A stretch of DNA of 64,000 bases from Streptomyces sp. R41 (GCF_041053055.1 NZ_CP163443.1:9345001-9409000), one strand, 5' to 3'; numbered from the stretch's first letter, positions 8,062 to 17,512 are shown. The notes: generated by a model not told the origin, from the letters alone. Program-made: numbers and translations.

Positions 8062-9633
8062 ATGGCCCTCTCCAGACGCCTCTTCGTCACGGCGGCCGCC
8101 ACCGTCGCCGCGTCCGTCAGTACGTCCACCGCGCTCGCCGCGTCCGACGGCCGCCCGCCGGCGCCGGCCGCATCCGGCCTCGCGGAGGAACCGGACTACC
8201 GCATCCCCGTCAGCCCCGACGACACCCAGGAGGAACTGGTCCGCAAGGCCTCCCGAGTCCGCCCCACCGCACGGCAGATTGCCTGGCAGCGCCTGGAGCG
8301 CACCGCCTTCCTGCACTTCGGCGTGAACACCTTCACCGGTCTGGAGTGGGGGACCGGTGACGAGGATCCCGACGTCTTCCAGCCCGTCGGCCTCGACACC
8401 GACCAGTGGGCGCGCGCCTTGCGCGACGGCGGTTTCAAGCTGGCGATCCTCACCGTCAAGCACCACGACGGTTTCGTGCTCTACCCGTCCCGCTACACCA
8501 ACCACTCGGTGGCGGCGAGCAGTTGGAGTGGCGGGCAGGGAGACGTCCTGCGCTCGTTCGCCGACTCGATGCGCCGCTACGGCATCAAGGTCGGCGTCTA
8601 CATCTCACCGGCCGACGAGAACCAGTACCTGCACGGCGTGTACGCCAACGGGAGCGCGCGCTCCGAGCGGACCATCCCCACGCCCGTCGAGGGGGACAAC
8701 CGCACGGACCAGCGGTCCTTCACGCTGCAGGCCACCGATTACGGCGCCCGCATGCTCAATCAGCTCCACGAGGTGCTCACCGAGTACGGGCCCATCGACG
8801 AGGTGTGGTTCGACGGAGCCCAGGGCCGGATTCCCCCCGACAAGGTGGAGAAGTACGACTGGGACAGCTGGTACGCGCTGGTGCGGGCCCTGGCCCCGGA
8901 CGCCTCGATCGCCGTGTCGGGGCCCGATGTGCGCTGGGTCGGCAACGAGGGCGGCCTGGCCCGTGAGGACGAGTGGAGTGTCGTACCCGTCAAGGAGAAG
9001 GACTACGGGCGGACGGACTACGCACTGGCCTACGACGCGCCCGACGAGGGGAGCCGCGACGCGCTGGTCGCTGCCCGCCCGGTGGCCGACTATCTGCAGT
9101 GGTGGCCGGCCGAGTGCGATGTGTCCATCCGGGACGGCTGGTTCTACCACCCCGACCAACAGCCCAAGAATGTCGAGCAGTTGACCGACATCTACTTCCG
9201 GTCGGTCGGTCGCAACTCGGTGCTGCTGCTCAACATTCCTCCGGACACCCAGGGGTTGCTGCCCGCCGCCGATGTGGCGCGGCTGCGGGAGTTCCGCGAA
9301 CGCGTCGACCGGGAGCTACCGGAGGATCTCGCACACGGCCGTCTGGTCAGGGCCTCCTCGACCGTCTTCACCGTCGACCTCGGCACCGAACGGGAGGTGG
9401 ACCGGATACGGCTCGCGGAGGACATCCGGCACGGACAGCAGGTCGAGGGCTTCGTCGTCGAGGCCTATAGCCGCGGCGCCTGGACACGGGTGGCCGAGAC
9501 CGGCACGGTCGGGGCGAGCCGGATCCTGCTGCTGCCGGCGCCTGTGCGGGCGAGGCGGTGGCGGCTTCGGGTGACGCAGACCCGAAGCACGGCGCGGATC
9601 GCGGAGTTCGGGCTCTACCGCTCGCGGGTCTGA
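8062..9633 (+). CDS. Secreted alpha-L-fucosidase, GH29, with discoidin-like domain
   Basis: The 523-residue product starts 19 bp after the GH20 gene behind GGAGGAG and has a Tat-like signal (MALSRRLFVTAAATVAASVS). The GH29 barrel spans about residues 75-400 with FLHFGVNTFTGLEWG, the VKHHDGFVLYPS histidines, and nucleophile Asp251 in IDEVWFDGAQG. About residues 415-523 look like an F5/8-type (discoidin) jelly roll that often binds sugars. The short linker and motif spacing are closer to the GH29-B branch, which prefers alpha-1,3/1,4-fucose on branched glycans; the subfamily call is inference. Transcription likely ends at the hairpin at 9706-9741. Confidence 0.9.
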   Translation: MALSRRLFVTAAATVAASVSTSTALAASDGRPPAPAASGLAEEPDYRIPVSPDDTQEELVRKASRVRPTARQIAWQRLERTAFLHFGVNTFTGLEWGTGDEDPDVFQPVGLDTDQWARALRDGGFKLAILTVKHHDGFVLYPSRYTNHSVAASSWSGGQGDVLRSFADSMRRYGIKVGVYISPADENQYLHGVYANGSARSERTIPTPVEGDNRTDQRSFTLQATDYGARMLNQLHEVLTEYGPIDEVWFDGAQGRIPPDKVEKYDWDSWYALVRALAPDASIAVSGPDVRWVGNEGGLAREDEWSVVPVKEKDYGRTDYALAYDAPDEGSRDALVAARPVADYLQWWPAECDVSIRDGWFYHPDQQPKNVEQLTDIYFRSVGRNSVLLLNIPPDTQGLLPAADVARLREFRERVDRELPEDLAHGRLVRASSTVFTVDLGTEREVDRIRLAEDIRHGQQVEGFVVEAYSRGAWTRVAETGTVGASRILLLPAPVRARRWRLRVTQTRSTARIAEFGLYRSRV

Positions 9634-9643
9634 CGCCCCAGGA

Positions 9644-9696
9644 GGAAAAACCGGGGCGGGCGGCGCCGGTAGGAAATACCGGGGCGGGCGGCGCCG
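9644..9696. repeat. Two direct repeats of about 25 bp
   Basis: Two copies of a sequence reading GGAAA(A/T)ACCGGGGCGGGC and continuing GGCGCCG start at 9644 and 9672 (28-bp period). They lie just after the fucosidase stop and before the terminator hairpin. Confidence 0.55.
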
Positions 9697-9705
9697 AGCG
9701 CCGCC

Positions 9706-9741
9706 GTGGGGGTGGACGTCGGTTACGACGTCCACCCCCAC
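9706..9741. terminator. Bidirectional terminator hairpin
   Basis: A perfect stem with 16-bp arms (GTGGGGGTGGACGTCG at 9706-9721, complement at 9726-9741) and a GTTA loop lies between the convergent fucosidase and LacI genes, 5 bases from the LacI stop. It lacks a U-tract, as is usual in Streptomyces. Confidence 0.8.
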
Positions 9742-9746
9742 TCTCG

Positions 9747-10790
9747 TTACGCCCCGCAGGGCCCCGTGCTGTCCCGCTCGATCAACCGCGGCACCGGCAC
9801 CTGCACCGTCCGCGCCGGGCCGCCGTCCAGCAGTGCGATCAGCTCCCGCGCCGCCGTGCGGCCGAACTCCACGGTGTCGCGGGAGAGTGCGGACAGCCAG
9901 GGCTTGACCATGCGGCACAGGGCGGAGTCCTCCCAGGCCACGACGGACACATCGCCCGGCACGGAGAAGCCCAGCTCCGTCGCGGCGGCGACCCCGGCGA
10001 CGGCCATCACGTCGTTGTCGTAGACCAGCGCGGTCGGCGGTGTGCCGCTCTCCAGGACGCGGCGCGTGACGGCTGCGCCCTCGGCGTCCGAGTAGTCGGT
10101 CGGCACCGAGCGCACCTCGGCCAGACCACGCCGCTCGGCCTCCGCGCGCAGGGTGCGGATCCGGCGCTCGGTGTGGGCGAGGCCCGGCAGGCCCGCGATG
10201 TGCACGATCCGGCGGTGGCCGAGCGCGTACAGCTCGTCCACGACCGCGGCCATCGCGCCGGCGTCGTCCGCCCAGACGACGGACAGGCCGGGATGCCGGG
10301 CGTCCGGCGTGCCGCCGGTGACCACGGCCGGCAGACCCAGTTCGTCCAGGAGATCCGGACGCGGATCGTCGACGCGCGGGTCCACGACCATCACCCCGTC
10401 CACGCGGTGCTCGGCCCACCAACGACGGTAGACCGCGCACTCGGCGTCCACGTCCTCGACCACCTGGAAGAGCAGGCCGAGGTGACGCTCCGCCAGCACT
10501 TCCTGGATGCCGGAGATCAGCTGGAGGAAGAACGAGTCCACGCCGAGCGTGTCGGCGGGGCGCGCGACGACCAGGCCGACCGTGGCCGCTCCCTCGCCGG
10601 ACAGCTGGCGGGCCGCCGTACTGGGCCGCCAGCCCAGCTGCTCGGCGACCCGGCGGACCCGGTCGCGGGTGACCTCGGAGACCCCGGGCCGGTCGTTGAG
10701 CGCGAAGGAGACCGCGCTCTCGGAGACCCCGGCGCGCCGCGCGATGTCCTTCATCGTCGGCCGGCGTGCGGGAGACCGCTTGGCTGGCAC
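9747..10790 (-). CDS. LacI-family regulator of the oligosaccharide transport operon
   Basis: The preferred start is GTG 10790 because GGGGAG lies 5 bases upstream; an ATG at 10820 would overlap the operator. The 347-residue protein has a LacI helix-turn-helix at the N terminus (MKDIARRAGVSESAVSFALN) with hinge helix PSTAARQLSGEG, then a periplasmic-binding-protein-like sensor domain (VGLVVARPADTLGVDSFF ... VDGVMVVDPR ... RRIVHIAGLPG). Such proteins usually repress and release DNA on binding a sugar. It is divergent from the ABC importer genes, with two operator-like palindromes between them, so self-regulation and control of the importer, GH5, GH85 and GH38 genes are likely. Confidence 0.88.
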   Translation of the reverse strand: MPAKRSPARRPTMKDIARRAGVSESAVSFALNDRPGVSEVTRDRVRRVAEQLGWRPSTAARQLSGEGAATVGLVVARPADTLGVDSFFLQLISGIQEVLAERHLGLLFQVVEDVDAECAVYRRWWAEHRVDGVMVVDPRVDDPRPDLLDELGLPAVVTGGTPDARHPGLSVVWADDAGAMAAVVDELYALGHRRIVHIAGLPGLAHTERRIRTLRAEAERRGLAEVRSVPTDYSDAEGAAVTRRVLESGTPPTALVYDNDVMAVAGVAAATELGFSVPGDVSVVAWEDSALCRMVKPWLSALSRDTVEFGRTAARELIALLDGGPARTVQVPVPRLIERDSTGPCGA

Positions 10791-10819
10791 GTTGGCTCCC
10801 CAATTCTCCGAGCTGAGCA

Positions 10820-10857
10820 CTAATGCGCTTGAGTGGTAGAACCCTAAAGCGCATTAG
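10820..10857. promoter_or_regulatory. Paired LacI-type operators
   Basis: Two 14-bp imperfect palindromes with a GCGC core, CTAATGCGCTTGAG at 10820-10833 and CTAAAGCGCATTAG at 10844-10857, have centres 24 bp apart. Read outward they also give a perfect 11-bp inverted repeat (CTAATGCGCTT and its complement). A further half-site GCACTAATGC lies at 10895-10904. The central CG step and position between a lacI-type gene and its likely target operon support operator function. Confidence 0.75.
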
Positions 10858-11010
10858 TCATCGTCTGCAAGTCCCTTGTGTGCGGCTCTGACCTGCACTA
10901 ATGCTGTGCGGATTCATTTAGCTGGAACGAATCCATTGACTTTCCGCGAGCGCGGCGGGCAAGGTCGCTGGCGCCACCACCCGCCGACGCCGCAAGGGAG
11001 CCGTGTCACC

Positions 11011-12300
11011 GTGCCCATACCCCGCAGAGCACTTGTCGCCGCCGCCGTCGCCCTCGTCCTGCCGCTGAGCGCCTGCGGCTCCGGTGACGACGGCGGCGGC
11101 TCGACGGACGCCTCCGGCAAGGTCGAGGGCGACATCACCTTCCAGACCTGGAACCTGAGGGCCAACTTCAAGCCGTACTTCGAGGGCGTGATCGCCGACT
11201 TCGAGAAGAAGTACCCCGGCACCCATGTGAAGTGGATCGACCAGCCCGCCGAGGGCTACGCCGACAAGATCAGCGCGGACGCGGCGGGCGGCACCCTGCC
11301 CGACGTCGTCAACGTCTCCCCGGACCTGGTCGCGCCGCTGGCCAAGGCGGGCCTCGCGCTCGACCTCGACAAGTCCGCCGCGAAGTACAAGAAGGAGTAT
11401 CTGGACGGCGCCTGGGCCAGCCACCAGATCCCGGGCATGACAGGGACGTACGCCTTCCCCTGGTACCTCAACACCGGCCCGCTCTTCTACAACAAGTCGC
11501 TCTTCAAGAAGGCCGGACTCGACGCCTCCAAGCCGCCGACGACGTACGACGAACTCTTCACCGACGCCCTGCAGCTGGCCGAGAAGAGCAAGGGCAAGGT
11601 CGCGACACTCGCCAACGTGCCGACCATCGAGGACTTCGGCCGTTACGGCGTCGAGCTGATGAACAAGGCAGGCGACGGCTTCGCCTTCAACGACGCCAAG
11701 GGGGTCGAACTCCTCACCAAGTACAAGGAGTTGTACGACGCCAAGGCACTCGACCCGCAGGCACTGACCGCGACTCCGGAGTCCTCGGGCAAGAAGTTCC
11801 TCACCGAGGCCGTCGCCATGAACCCGGGCAGCGCCCTGGACCTCGGCAACTTCAAGAAGCAGGCGCCGAACCTGTACAAGAACATCGGCATCACGGACCA
11901 GATCACCAGCACCGGCAAGGTGAACATGTACGTGATGGGCGTGATGGTCAACTCGCGCACCAAGCACACGCCGGCCGCGGTCGCCTTCGCGCACTACGTC
12001 ACCGACGCGCAGAACCAGATGTCGTTCGCCAAGAAGGTGGCGATCTTCCCGAGCACCGCAGGATCGCTCGACGACCCGTACTTCACCAAGGAGGACGGGA
12101 CGGACGAGACGCGGGTGCGGATCGCGGCCGCCAAGTCCCTGAAGAACGCGGTGAATTACACACCGGTCCTGTTCAGCGAGCAGATGAAGACCGCGCTGCG
12201 CAACGAGGTCGCCAAGGCGCTGCAGGGCAAGGAGAGCCCCAAGGCGGCACTTGACAACGCTGTCAAGGCCTGCGACCGGCTGCTCCAGCAGCAGGGCTGA
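11011..12300 (+). CDS. ABC transporter oligosaccharide-binding lipoprotein (CUT1)
   Basis: GTG 11011 is chosen because it begins the signal peptide directly; AAGGGAG lies 10 bases upstream. A lipobox LSAC puts the lipidated cysteine at residue 22, followed by a Gly/Ser-rich linker. The 429-residue product has the cluster B extracellular solute-binding fold (GDITFQTWNLRANFKPYFEG ... YAFPWYLNTGPLFYNKSLF), typical of CUT1 di- and oligosaccharide importers. Two permease genes follow but no ATPase gene; in Streptomyces the shared ATPase MsiK usually energises such systems. The neighbours (GH85, GH38, GH5) suggest that the ligand is an N-glycan-derived oligosaccharide. The ligand is inferred, not seen. 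Confidence 0.9.
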   Translation: MPIPRRALVAAAVALVLPLSACGSGDDGGGSTDASGKVEGDITFQTWNLRANFKPYFEGVIADFEKKYPGTHVKWIDQPAEGYADKISADAAGGTLPDVVNVSPDLVAPLAKAGLALDLDKSAAKYKKEYLDGAWASHQIPGMTGTYAFPWYLNTGPLFYNKSLFKKAGLDASKPPTTYDELFTDALQLAEKSKGKVATLANVPTIEDFGRYGVELMNKAGDGFAFNDAKGVELLTKYKELYDAKALDPQALTATPESSGKKFLTEAVAMNPGSALDLGNFKKQAPNLYKNIGITDQITSTGKVNMYVMGVMVNSRTKHTPAAVAFAHYVTDAQNQMSFAKKVAIFPSTAGSLDDPYFTKEDGTDETRVRIAAAKSLKNAVNYTPVLFSEQMKTALRNEVAKALQGKESPKAALDNAVKACDRLLQQQG

Positions 12301-12306
12301 ACCGAC

Positions 12307-13257
12307 ATGGCGAGTTCCTCCACCGCTGCCGCGGTGAAACGTCCGCCGGGGGTGCGGCGTCCGTCGGGGGCGCCGGGGCCCCTGCGGGTGCGGCGCCATC
12401 TGCCCACCAGCCCCTGGCTGTTCGCCGCTCCCGGGCTGGTGATCACCGGCGTCTTCATCCTGTATCCGTTCGTCTCCACGCTGGTCAACGCCTTCACCGA
12501 CCGCCGGACGCTCATCCCCGGCAAGTTCGTGGGCCTGGCCAACTTCCGGGAGCTGCTGCACGACGAGATGTTCTGGATCGGGCTGCGCAACAGCACGCTG
12601 TACGTCCTCGGGGTCGTCCCCGCGCTCGTCCTGCTGCCGCTGCTGCTCGCCCTGTTGGTACAGAAGAACATCCCCGGGATCACCTTCTTCCGGTCCGCCT
12701 TCTACACCCCGGTCGTCGCGTCGATCGTCGTGGTCGGACTGATCTGGGTGTGGCTGCTGGACGAACGCGGTCTGGTGAACTCGCTGTTGGAGACGATCGG
12801 CGTCGGCCGCGTCGGCTTCCTCAGCGACCAGTGGCTGCTCCTGCTGAGCGCCATGGCCGTCACGGTGTGGCGGGGCCTCGGCTACTACATGATCATTTAT
12901 CTGGCCGCACTCGCGAACGTGCCGCGCGAGCTGCACGAGGCCGCGATGGTGGACGGCGCGGGCGCGGTGCGTCGCTTCTTCACGGTCACCGTGCCCGCCG
13001 TCCGCTCCACGATGGTCCTGGTCGGAGCGCTCTCCTCGGTCTCCGCCTTCAAGGTGTTCTCCGAGGTCTACCTGATGGCGGGCCCGGACGGCGGTCCGGC
13101 GGGCGAGGACACCACCCTCGTGATGCTCGTCCAGCGCACCGGCACGGGCCTCACCGGCCGTGTCGGCTACGCCTCCGCCATCTCGGTGGTCGTCTTCGTC
13201 GTCACCGTCGTCCTGATGCTGCTGGTGCTGCGCGCGGACCGGAAGGAGGAGGCATGA
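12307..13257 (+). CDS. ABC sugar permease, MalF-like
   Basis: This 316-residue inner-membrane protein starts 6 bases after the binding-protein gene. Hydrophobic helices are visible from WLFAAPGLVITGVFILYPFV onward, giving about six membrane segments. The cytoplasmic coupling (EAA) loop reads ELHEAAMVDGAGAVRRFFTV around residues 210-230, where the ATPase docks. An N-terminal basic tail (VKRPPGVRRPSGAPGPLRVR) precedes the first helix. It pairs with the next permease to form the channel for the imported glycan. Its stop overlaps the next start (ATGA). Confidence 0.9.
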   Translation: MASSSTAAAVKRPPGVRRPSGAPGPLRVRRHLPTSPWLFAAPGLVITGVFILYPFVSTLVNAFTDRRTLIPGKFVGLANFRELLHDEMFWIGLRNSTLYVLGVVPALVLLPLLLALLVQKNIPGITFFRSAFYTPVVASIVVVGLIWVWLLDERGLVNSLLETIGVGRVGFLSDQWLLLLSAMAVTVWRGLGYYMIIYLAALANVPRELHEAAMVDGAGAVRRFFTVTVPAVRSTMVLVGALSSVSAFKVFSEVYLMAGPDGGPAGEDTTLVMLVQRTGTGLTGRVGYASAISVVVFVVTVVLMLLVLRADRKEEA

Positions 13258-14159
13258 GCGTCATCGACAAGGTACGTCCCGCTCAGGCGCCGGCAGCTGT
13301 TCGCGAGCCCCGTGTCAGGGACGAGCACGGCCGCCGCATCCGTGTCTGGGAACTCGCCCTGCGCTACCTGCTGTTGCTCGCCGTCCTCGCGCTGACCGTC
13401 GGCCCGTTCCTGTGGCAGCTGTCGACCTCCCTCAAAGGACCGCACGAGGACATCTTCAGCTCCCCGCCCAAGTTCCTGCCGAGCGAGCCAACACTCCACA
13501 ATTACAGGCGAGTTGCGGAAACGATCCCCGTCTGGGACTACGCCTTCAACTCGTTGAAGGTCGCCACCGCCAACGTCATGACGAACTGCGTCGGTTCGGC
13601 GCTCGCCGGCTACGCCCTGGCCCGGCTGCGCTACCGCGGCCGGCGCCTGGCGACGCTCGTCTTCATTCTGGCGATGCTCGTGCCCGCCGAGAGCATCATC
13701 ATCGCCCAGTTCACGACCATGCGGGAACTCGGTCTGAACAACACGCTGATCGGTGTCGTGCTGCCCGCCTGCATCAGCGCCATGAACGTGCTGCTGATGC
13801 GCAACGCCTTCCTCAACCTCCCGTACGAGATCGAGGAGGCCGCCTTCGTCGACGGAGCGAACTCCTGGCAGCGGTTCCTGCGGATCGCGCTGCCGTCGGT
13901 GAAGGGCACGCTCGCCGTGGTCGCGATCTTCGCCTTCATGGGCGCCTGGGACGACTTCCTGTGGCCGCTGATCGTGCTCAGCGACCCGTCGAAGTTCACC
14001 CTGACCATCGGACTCAACTATCTTCACGGCACCTTCGCCAACGACGAACGGCTCGTCGCCGCGGGCACGATCATCGCCGTGGCGCCGCTGATCGCCCTCT
14101 TCGCCTGTCTCCAGCGGTACTTCTTCCGCGGCGTGGGTGAGGGCGCCGTCAAGGGCTGA
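13254..14159 (+). CDS. ABC sugar permease, MalG-like
   Basis: ATG 13254 overlaps the upstream stop by 4 bp and has GGAGGAGG just ahead, so a longer upstream open frame is not used. The 301-residue product has a basic N terminus, about six membrane helices (LALRYLLLLAVLALTVGPFL onward) and the EAA coupling loop EIEEAAFVDGANSWQRFLRI near residue 200. It forms the second half of the CUT1 channel with the preceding gene. No ATP-binding subunit follows; the next gene is a glycosidase 35 bp downstream, so an external ATPase such as MsiK is inferred. Confidence 0.9.
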   Translation: MSVIDKVRPAQAPAAVREPRVRDEHGRRIRVWELALRYLLLLAVLALTVGPFLWQLSTSLKGPHEDIFSSPPKFLPSEPTLHNYRRVAETIPVWDYAFNSLKVATANVMTNCVGSALAGYALARLRYRGRRLATLVFILAMLVPAESIIIAQFTTMRELGLNNTLIGVVLPACISAMNVLLMRNAFLNLPYEIEEAAFVDGANSWQRFLRIALPSVKGTLAVVAIFAFMGAWDDFLWPLIVLSDPSKFTLTIGLNYLHGTFANDERLVAAGTIIAVAPLIALFACLQRYFFRGVGEGAVKG

Positions 14160-14194
14160 CCCCCCTCCGTACCTCAGATTCGCAAGGACCCCGC

Positions 14195-15427
14195 ATGCCT
14201 TCTGCCGTGCGCTTCGGCGTCAACTACACCCCGAGCGAGGGGTGGTTCCACCACTGGCTCGACTTCGACCTCGACGCCGTACGCGCCGATCTCGACTCGA
14301 TCGCCGCGCTCGGCCTGGACCACATACGGGTCTTCCCGCTGTGGCCCTACTTCCAGCCCAACCGCACTCTGATCCGCCCGCGAGCCGTCGAGCAACTCGT
14401 CGCGCTCGCCGACGCCGCCGCCGAACGCGGCCTCGACGTCAACGTGGACGGCCTTCAAGGGCACTTGTCGAGCTTCGACTTCCTGCCCGCGTGGACGCAG
14501 ACCTGGCACCGGCGGAACATCTTCACCGATCCGGAGGTGGTCGAGGGGGAGGCCGCGTACCTGCGCACCCTCGCGGCGGCTCTCGCCGACCGGCCGAACT
14601 TCATCGGCATGACCATCGGGAACGAGGTCAATCAATTCGCCGCCGGGCCGCACCCCGACCCGGACCGCATCACGCCGGACCAGGCGGGGGCGTGGCTTCG
14701 GCGTCTGCTCGCCGCCTGCGAGGAGGGCGCCCCCGGCAAGCCGCATCTGCACGCCTCGTACGACGCCGCCTGGTACCAGGACGACCAGCCGTTCACGCCC
14801 GAGCACTCGGCCCGGCTCGGCGCGGTCACCGCCGTGCACTCGTGGGTGTTCAACGGGACGGCGCAACGGCACGGCCGGACAGGCGTCGCCACCGAGCACC
14901 ACGCCGCCTACCTCATCGAGCTGTCCAAGGCCTGGGCGGACGACCCGCGCCGTCCGGTCTGGCTCCAGGAGGTCGGCGCCCCCGCCCCCCTGATCCCGGC
15001 CGAGCACGCGGCCGCCTTCACGGAGGCGACCGTCGCGAACGCCCTCGACTGCCCCGACGTGTGGGGCGTGACCTGGTGGTGCTCGCACGACGTCAGCCGT
15101 GACCTCGCGGACTTTCCCGAACTCGAGTACAGCCTGGGCCTGTTGACCACAAATCGGCAGACGAAGCCCGCCGGAGAGGCGATCGCCCGGATCCTCAAGG
15201 AGGGCCGCCCACACGTGCCCGCCGCGCGCACCACCGCGCTGGTCGTCGACACCGCACCGGGCCGCTCGGTCTGTGCCCCCGGCGGCCCGGTCTTCGAGGC
15301 CTTCGCCGGGCTGACCGCCGACGGAGCCCGTCCCACCACCGTTCTCGCGAGCCGCGCCGACGACAAGGAACACCTCGCGGCCCGGGGCATCACCGAGGTC
15401 GTCACCCCTGATCAGGTCACGCGGTGA
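14195..15427 (+). CDS. GH5-like glycosidase, probable N-glycan core beta-mannosidase
   Basis: The 410-residue protein has no signal peptide and starts behind AAGGA. It folds as a clan GH-A barrel: RFGVNYTPSEGWFHHWLDFD at the N terminus, acid/base Glu144 in GMTIGNEVNQF, and nucleophile Glu259 in VWLQEVGAPAP. Size and motifs fit GH5, and the context fits subfamily 18, whose characterised bifidobacterial member cleaves Man-beta-1,4-GlcNAc, the core disaccharide left after GH85 and GH38 action. The subfamily assignment is inference from context. Being cytoplasmic and directly behind the importer genes, it would act on imported products. Alternatives are another GH5 mannanase-like activity or a related GH-A family. 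Confidence 0.72.
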   Translation: MPSAVRFGVNYTPSEGWFHHWLDFDLDAVRADLDSIAALGLDHIRVFPLWPYFQPNRTLIRPRAVEQLVALADAAAERGLDVNVDGLQGHLSSFDFLPAWTQTWHRRNIFTDPEVVEGEAAYLRTLAAALADRPNFIGMTIGNEVNQFAAGPHPDPDRITPDQAGAWLRRLLAACEEGAPGKPHLHASYDAAWYQDDQPFTPEHSARLGAVTAVHSWVFNGTAQRHGRTGVATEHHAAYLIELSKAWADDPRRPVWLQEVGAPAPLIPAEHAAAFTEATVANALDCPDVWGVTWWCSHDVSRDLADFPELEYSLGLLTTNRQTKPAGEAIARILKEGRPHVPAARTTALVVDTAPGRSVCAPGGPVFEAFAGLTADGARPTTVLASRADDKEHLAARGITEVVTPDQVTR

Positions 15428-15482
15428 CCGCAGGCACCACCGAAAGCACCGTAGTCCGTCCCCCAACGATACGGAGCACACA

Positions 15483-17483
15483 GTGAACCTCAGCAGACGC
15501 ACCGTCCTGCTCGCCGGAGCCGGCGTCGCCGCGGGACTCGTCCCCGGCCTGTCGGGCACGGCGGCCGCGGCCGCCCGCGACCTGCAGCCGTACGCCTCCT
15601 ACTGGTACCCCGACTCGCTGCCCTCGGGCACCCCGGGCACCGGCATCACCTGGCGCAGCCTGAAGTCCTGGCGCGCCGAGAGCGACCCGGACCTCGCGTT
15701 CAACGCGGCGTCGGTACCCCTCGCCGCGCGCTTCACGCCGACCCCCGCGAACACGACGGCCCGCTCCGGCCAGGCCCGCATCCAGTCCCTGGTCTCCTTC
15801 GGCCCCACGTCGAGCAACCCCTCGCAGGGCGCGGCCACGGCCGACTACTACGCCCTCACTCACTGGGCGTACGTCGACGAACTCGTCTTCTGGGGCGGCT
15901 CGTCCGGCGAGGGCCTGGTCCTCGCGCCGAACGCACCCATCGTGGACGCGGCCCACCGGCACGGCGTACCCGTCCTCGGCAATGTCTTCCTGCCGCCCGT
16001 CGCCTACGGCGGACAGCTCCAGTGGACCCGCGACCTGGTGCAGAAGGACTCCACGGGGCACTATCCGCTCGCCGCGCAACTCGTCGCCGTCGCGGCCGCG
16101 TACGGCTTCGACGGCTGGTTCATCAACGCCGAGACCGGTGGCGGAAACACCGCGCTCGCGACCGACATGCTCGGCTTCCTCAAGGAACTCAAGGCGCTCG
16201 GCACGGCCAAGGGGCAGCGCGTCACCTGGTACGACTCGATGACCGTGAACGGATCGGTGAGCTGGCAGGGAGCGCTGAACAACCAGAACAAGAGCTTCTT
16301 CCAGGCCGCCGACTCCATGTTCATCGACTTCCGCTGGTCCCAGGGCACTCTGGCGTCCTCCGGGACGACGGCTCAGCAACTCGGGCGCAGCCGATACGAG
16401 TTGTGGGCGGGCGTTGATGTGGAGGCCAACGGCACCGGCGCCTCCGTCAATTGGGACGCCATCGTGCCGACCACGAAGGCCCACGTCACTTCCATCGGCT
16501 TCTACCGGCCCGAGTGGACCCGCAACCACCTCCCCGCGAGCCGCACGCCGGGCGACTTCCATGCCGCCGACGACACGTTCTGGACCGGTGCCTCGCTCGA
16601 CCCCGCCAAGCCGGACACGACGGCCAGTTGGCGCGCGCCCGCCGTCTCCGTGGCCGACCGATCGACGGTCACCGCCGTTCCGTTCGCGACGGTCTTCAAC
16701 ACGGGCCACGGACTGAAGTGGTACGAGAACGGCAAGGTCACCTCGGACGCCGCCTGGAACCACCTCGGCCTCCAGGACCGGCTGCCGTCCCGCCGCTGGG
16801 TCGTACGGACCACCGGCGGGCGCCCCTCCGTCACCTTCGACTTCGCCGACGCCTGGCGCGGCGGCAGCAGCCTCCTGGTCGACGGCACTCTCGCCGCGCC
16901 GACCACGCTGGACCTGTACGCGACGCGGCTGCCGCTCGGGGCGGACACGGTGGTGGAGCTGACGCATCGTGTCGACACCGGCGATGTGCGGGTCGAGCTC
17001 GCCGTCGCCACCGCCGAGCCGGGAACGGCCGGTGGGGCACCCCCGTACACGTACTTCCCGGTGAGCGCGAGTGGCGGTTGGGGGACCTCGACCGTGCGGC
17101 TGACGGGTCTGTCGGGCACAGTGCGCGCGCTGGGCGTCCGGCTGACCGCCACCACCGGGCCCGTGCGCTGGCGCCTCGGCGGGCTCGCCGTCCGCGACGC
17201 GGTGGTGAACCCGGCCGCGCCCACCGACCTGCGCGTCACCGACGCCGACGGAGGCAACCTGCGCTTCGCCTGGCAGGGCGCCCCCGGCGCCGTACGCCAC
17301 TACGAGCTGTACCGGACGCTCCCCGACGGCACGCGCCGCTTCCTCGGCGGCACCTGCCAGCGCGCGTTCTACGTCGGTTCTCTCGCCCCCGAGCAGGGTG
17401 AGTCGGCCGCGCGGTTCGAACTGCGCGCGGTGGGGGAGCTGTTCACCGTCTCGACCCCCGCCACGACCACGCACACCTGGTAG
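15483..17483 (+). CDS. Secreted endo-beta-N-acetylglucosaminidase, GH85
   Basis: The 666-residue enzyme has a Tat-type signal (MNLSRRTVLLAGAGVAAGLV). It cleaves between the two core GlcNAc residues of N-glycans and releases the oligosaccharide. The barrel begins PYASYWYPDSLPSGTPG. The signature catalytic pair is Asn215 and Glu217 in FDGWFINAETGG: Asn stabilises the oxazoline intermediate and Glu is the acid/base. A C-terminal beta-sandwich region of about 300 residues follows, with a possible Fn3-like end (APTDLRVTDADGGNLRFAW). It lies within the LacI-controlled transport operon, consistent with release outside and import of the product. Confidence 0.92.
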   Translation: MNLSRRTVLLAGAGVAAGLVPGLSGTAAAAARDLQPYASYWYPDSLPSGTPGTGITWRSLKSWRAESDPDLAFNAASVPLAARFTPTPANTTARSGQARIQSLVSFGPTSSNPSQGAATADYYALTHWAYVDELVFWGGSSGEGLVLAPNAPIVDAAHRHGVPVLGNVFLPPVAYGGQLQWTRDLVQKDSTGHYPLAAQLVAVAAAYGFDGWFINAETGGGNTALATDMLGFLKELKALGTAKGQRVTWYDSMTVNGSVSWQGALNNQNKSFFQAADSMFIDFRWSQGTLASSGTTAQQLGRSRYELWAGVDVEANGTGASVNWDAIVPTTKAHVTSIGFYRPEWTRNHLPASRTPGDFHAADDTFWTGASLDPAKPDTTASWRAPAVSVADRSTVTAVPFATVFNTGHGLKWYENGKVTSDAAWNHLGLQDRLPSRRWVVRTTGGRPSVTFDFADAWRGGSSLLVDGTLAAPTTLDLYATRLPLGADTVVELTHRVDTGDVRVELAVATAEPGTAGGAPPYTYFPVSASGGWGTSTVRLTGLSGTVRALGVRLTATTGPVRWRLGGLAVRDAVVNPAAPTDLRVTDADGGNLRFAWQGAPGAVRHYELYRTLPDGTRRFLGGTCQRAFYVGSLAPEQGESAARFELRAVGELFTVSTPATTTHTW

Positions 17484-17512
17484 CCCGCACCCTCACCCCA
17501 CGGAGCACTCTC

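Noticed and set aside
10918..12936. 672-codon minus-strand frame opposite the importer genes
   Set aside because: It covers two different plus-strand genes and their junction and has no recognisable domain.
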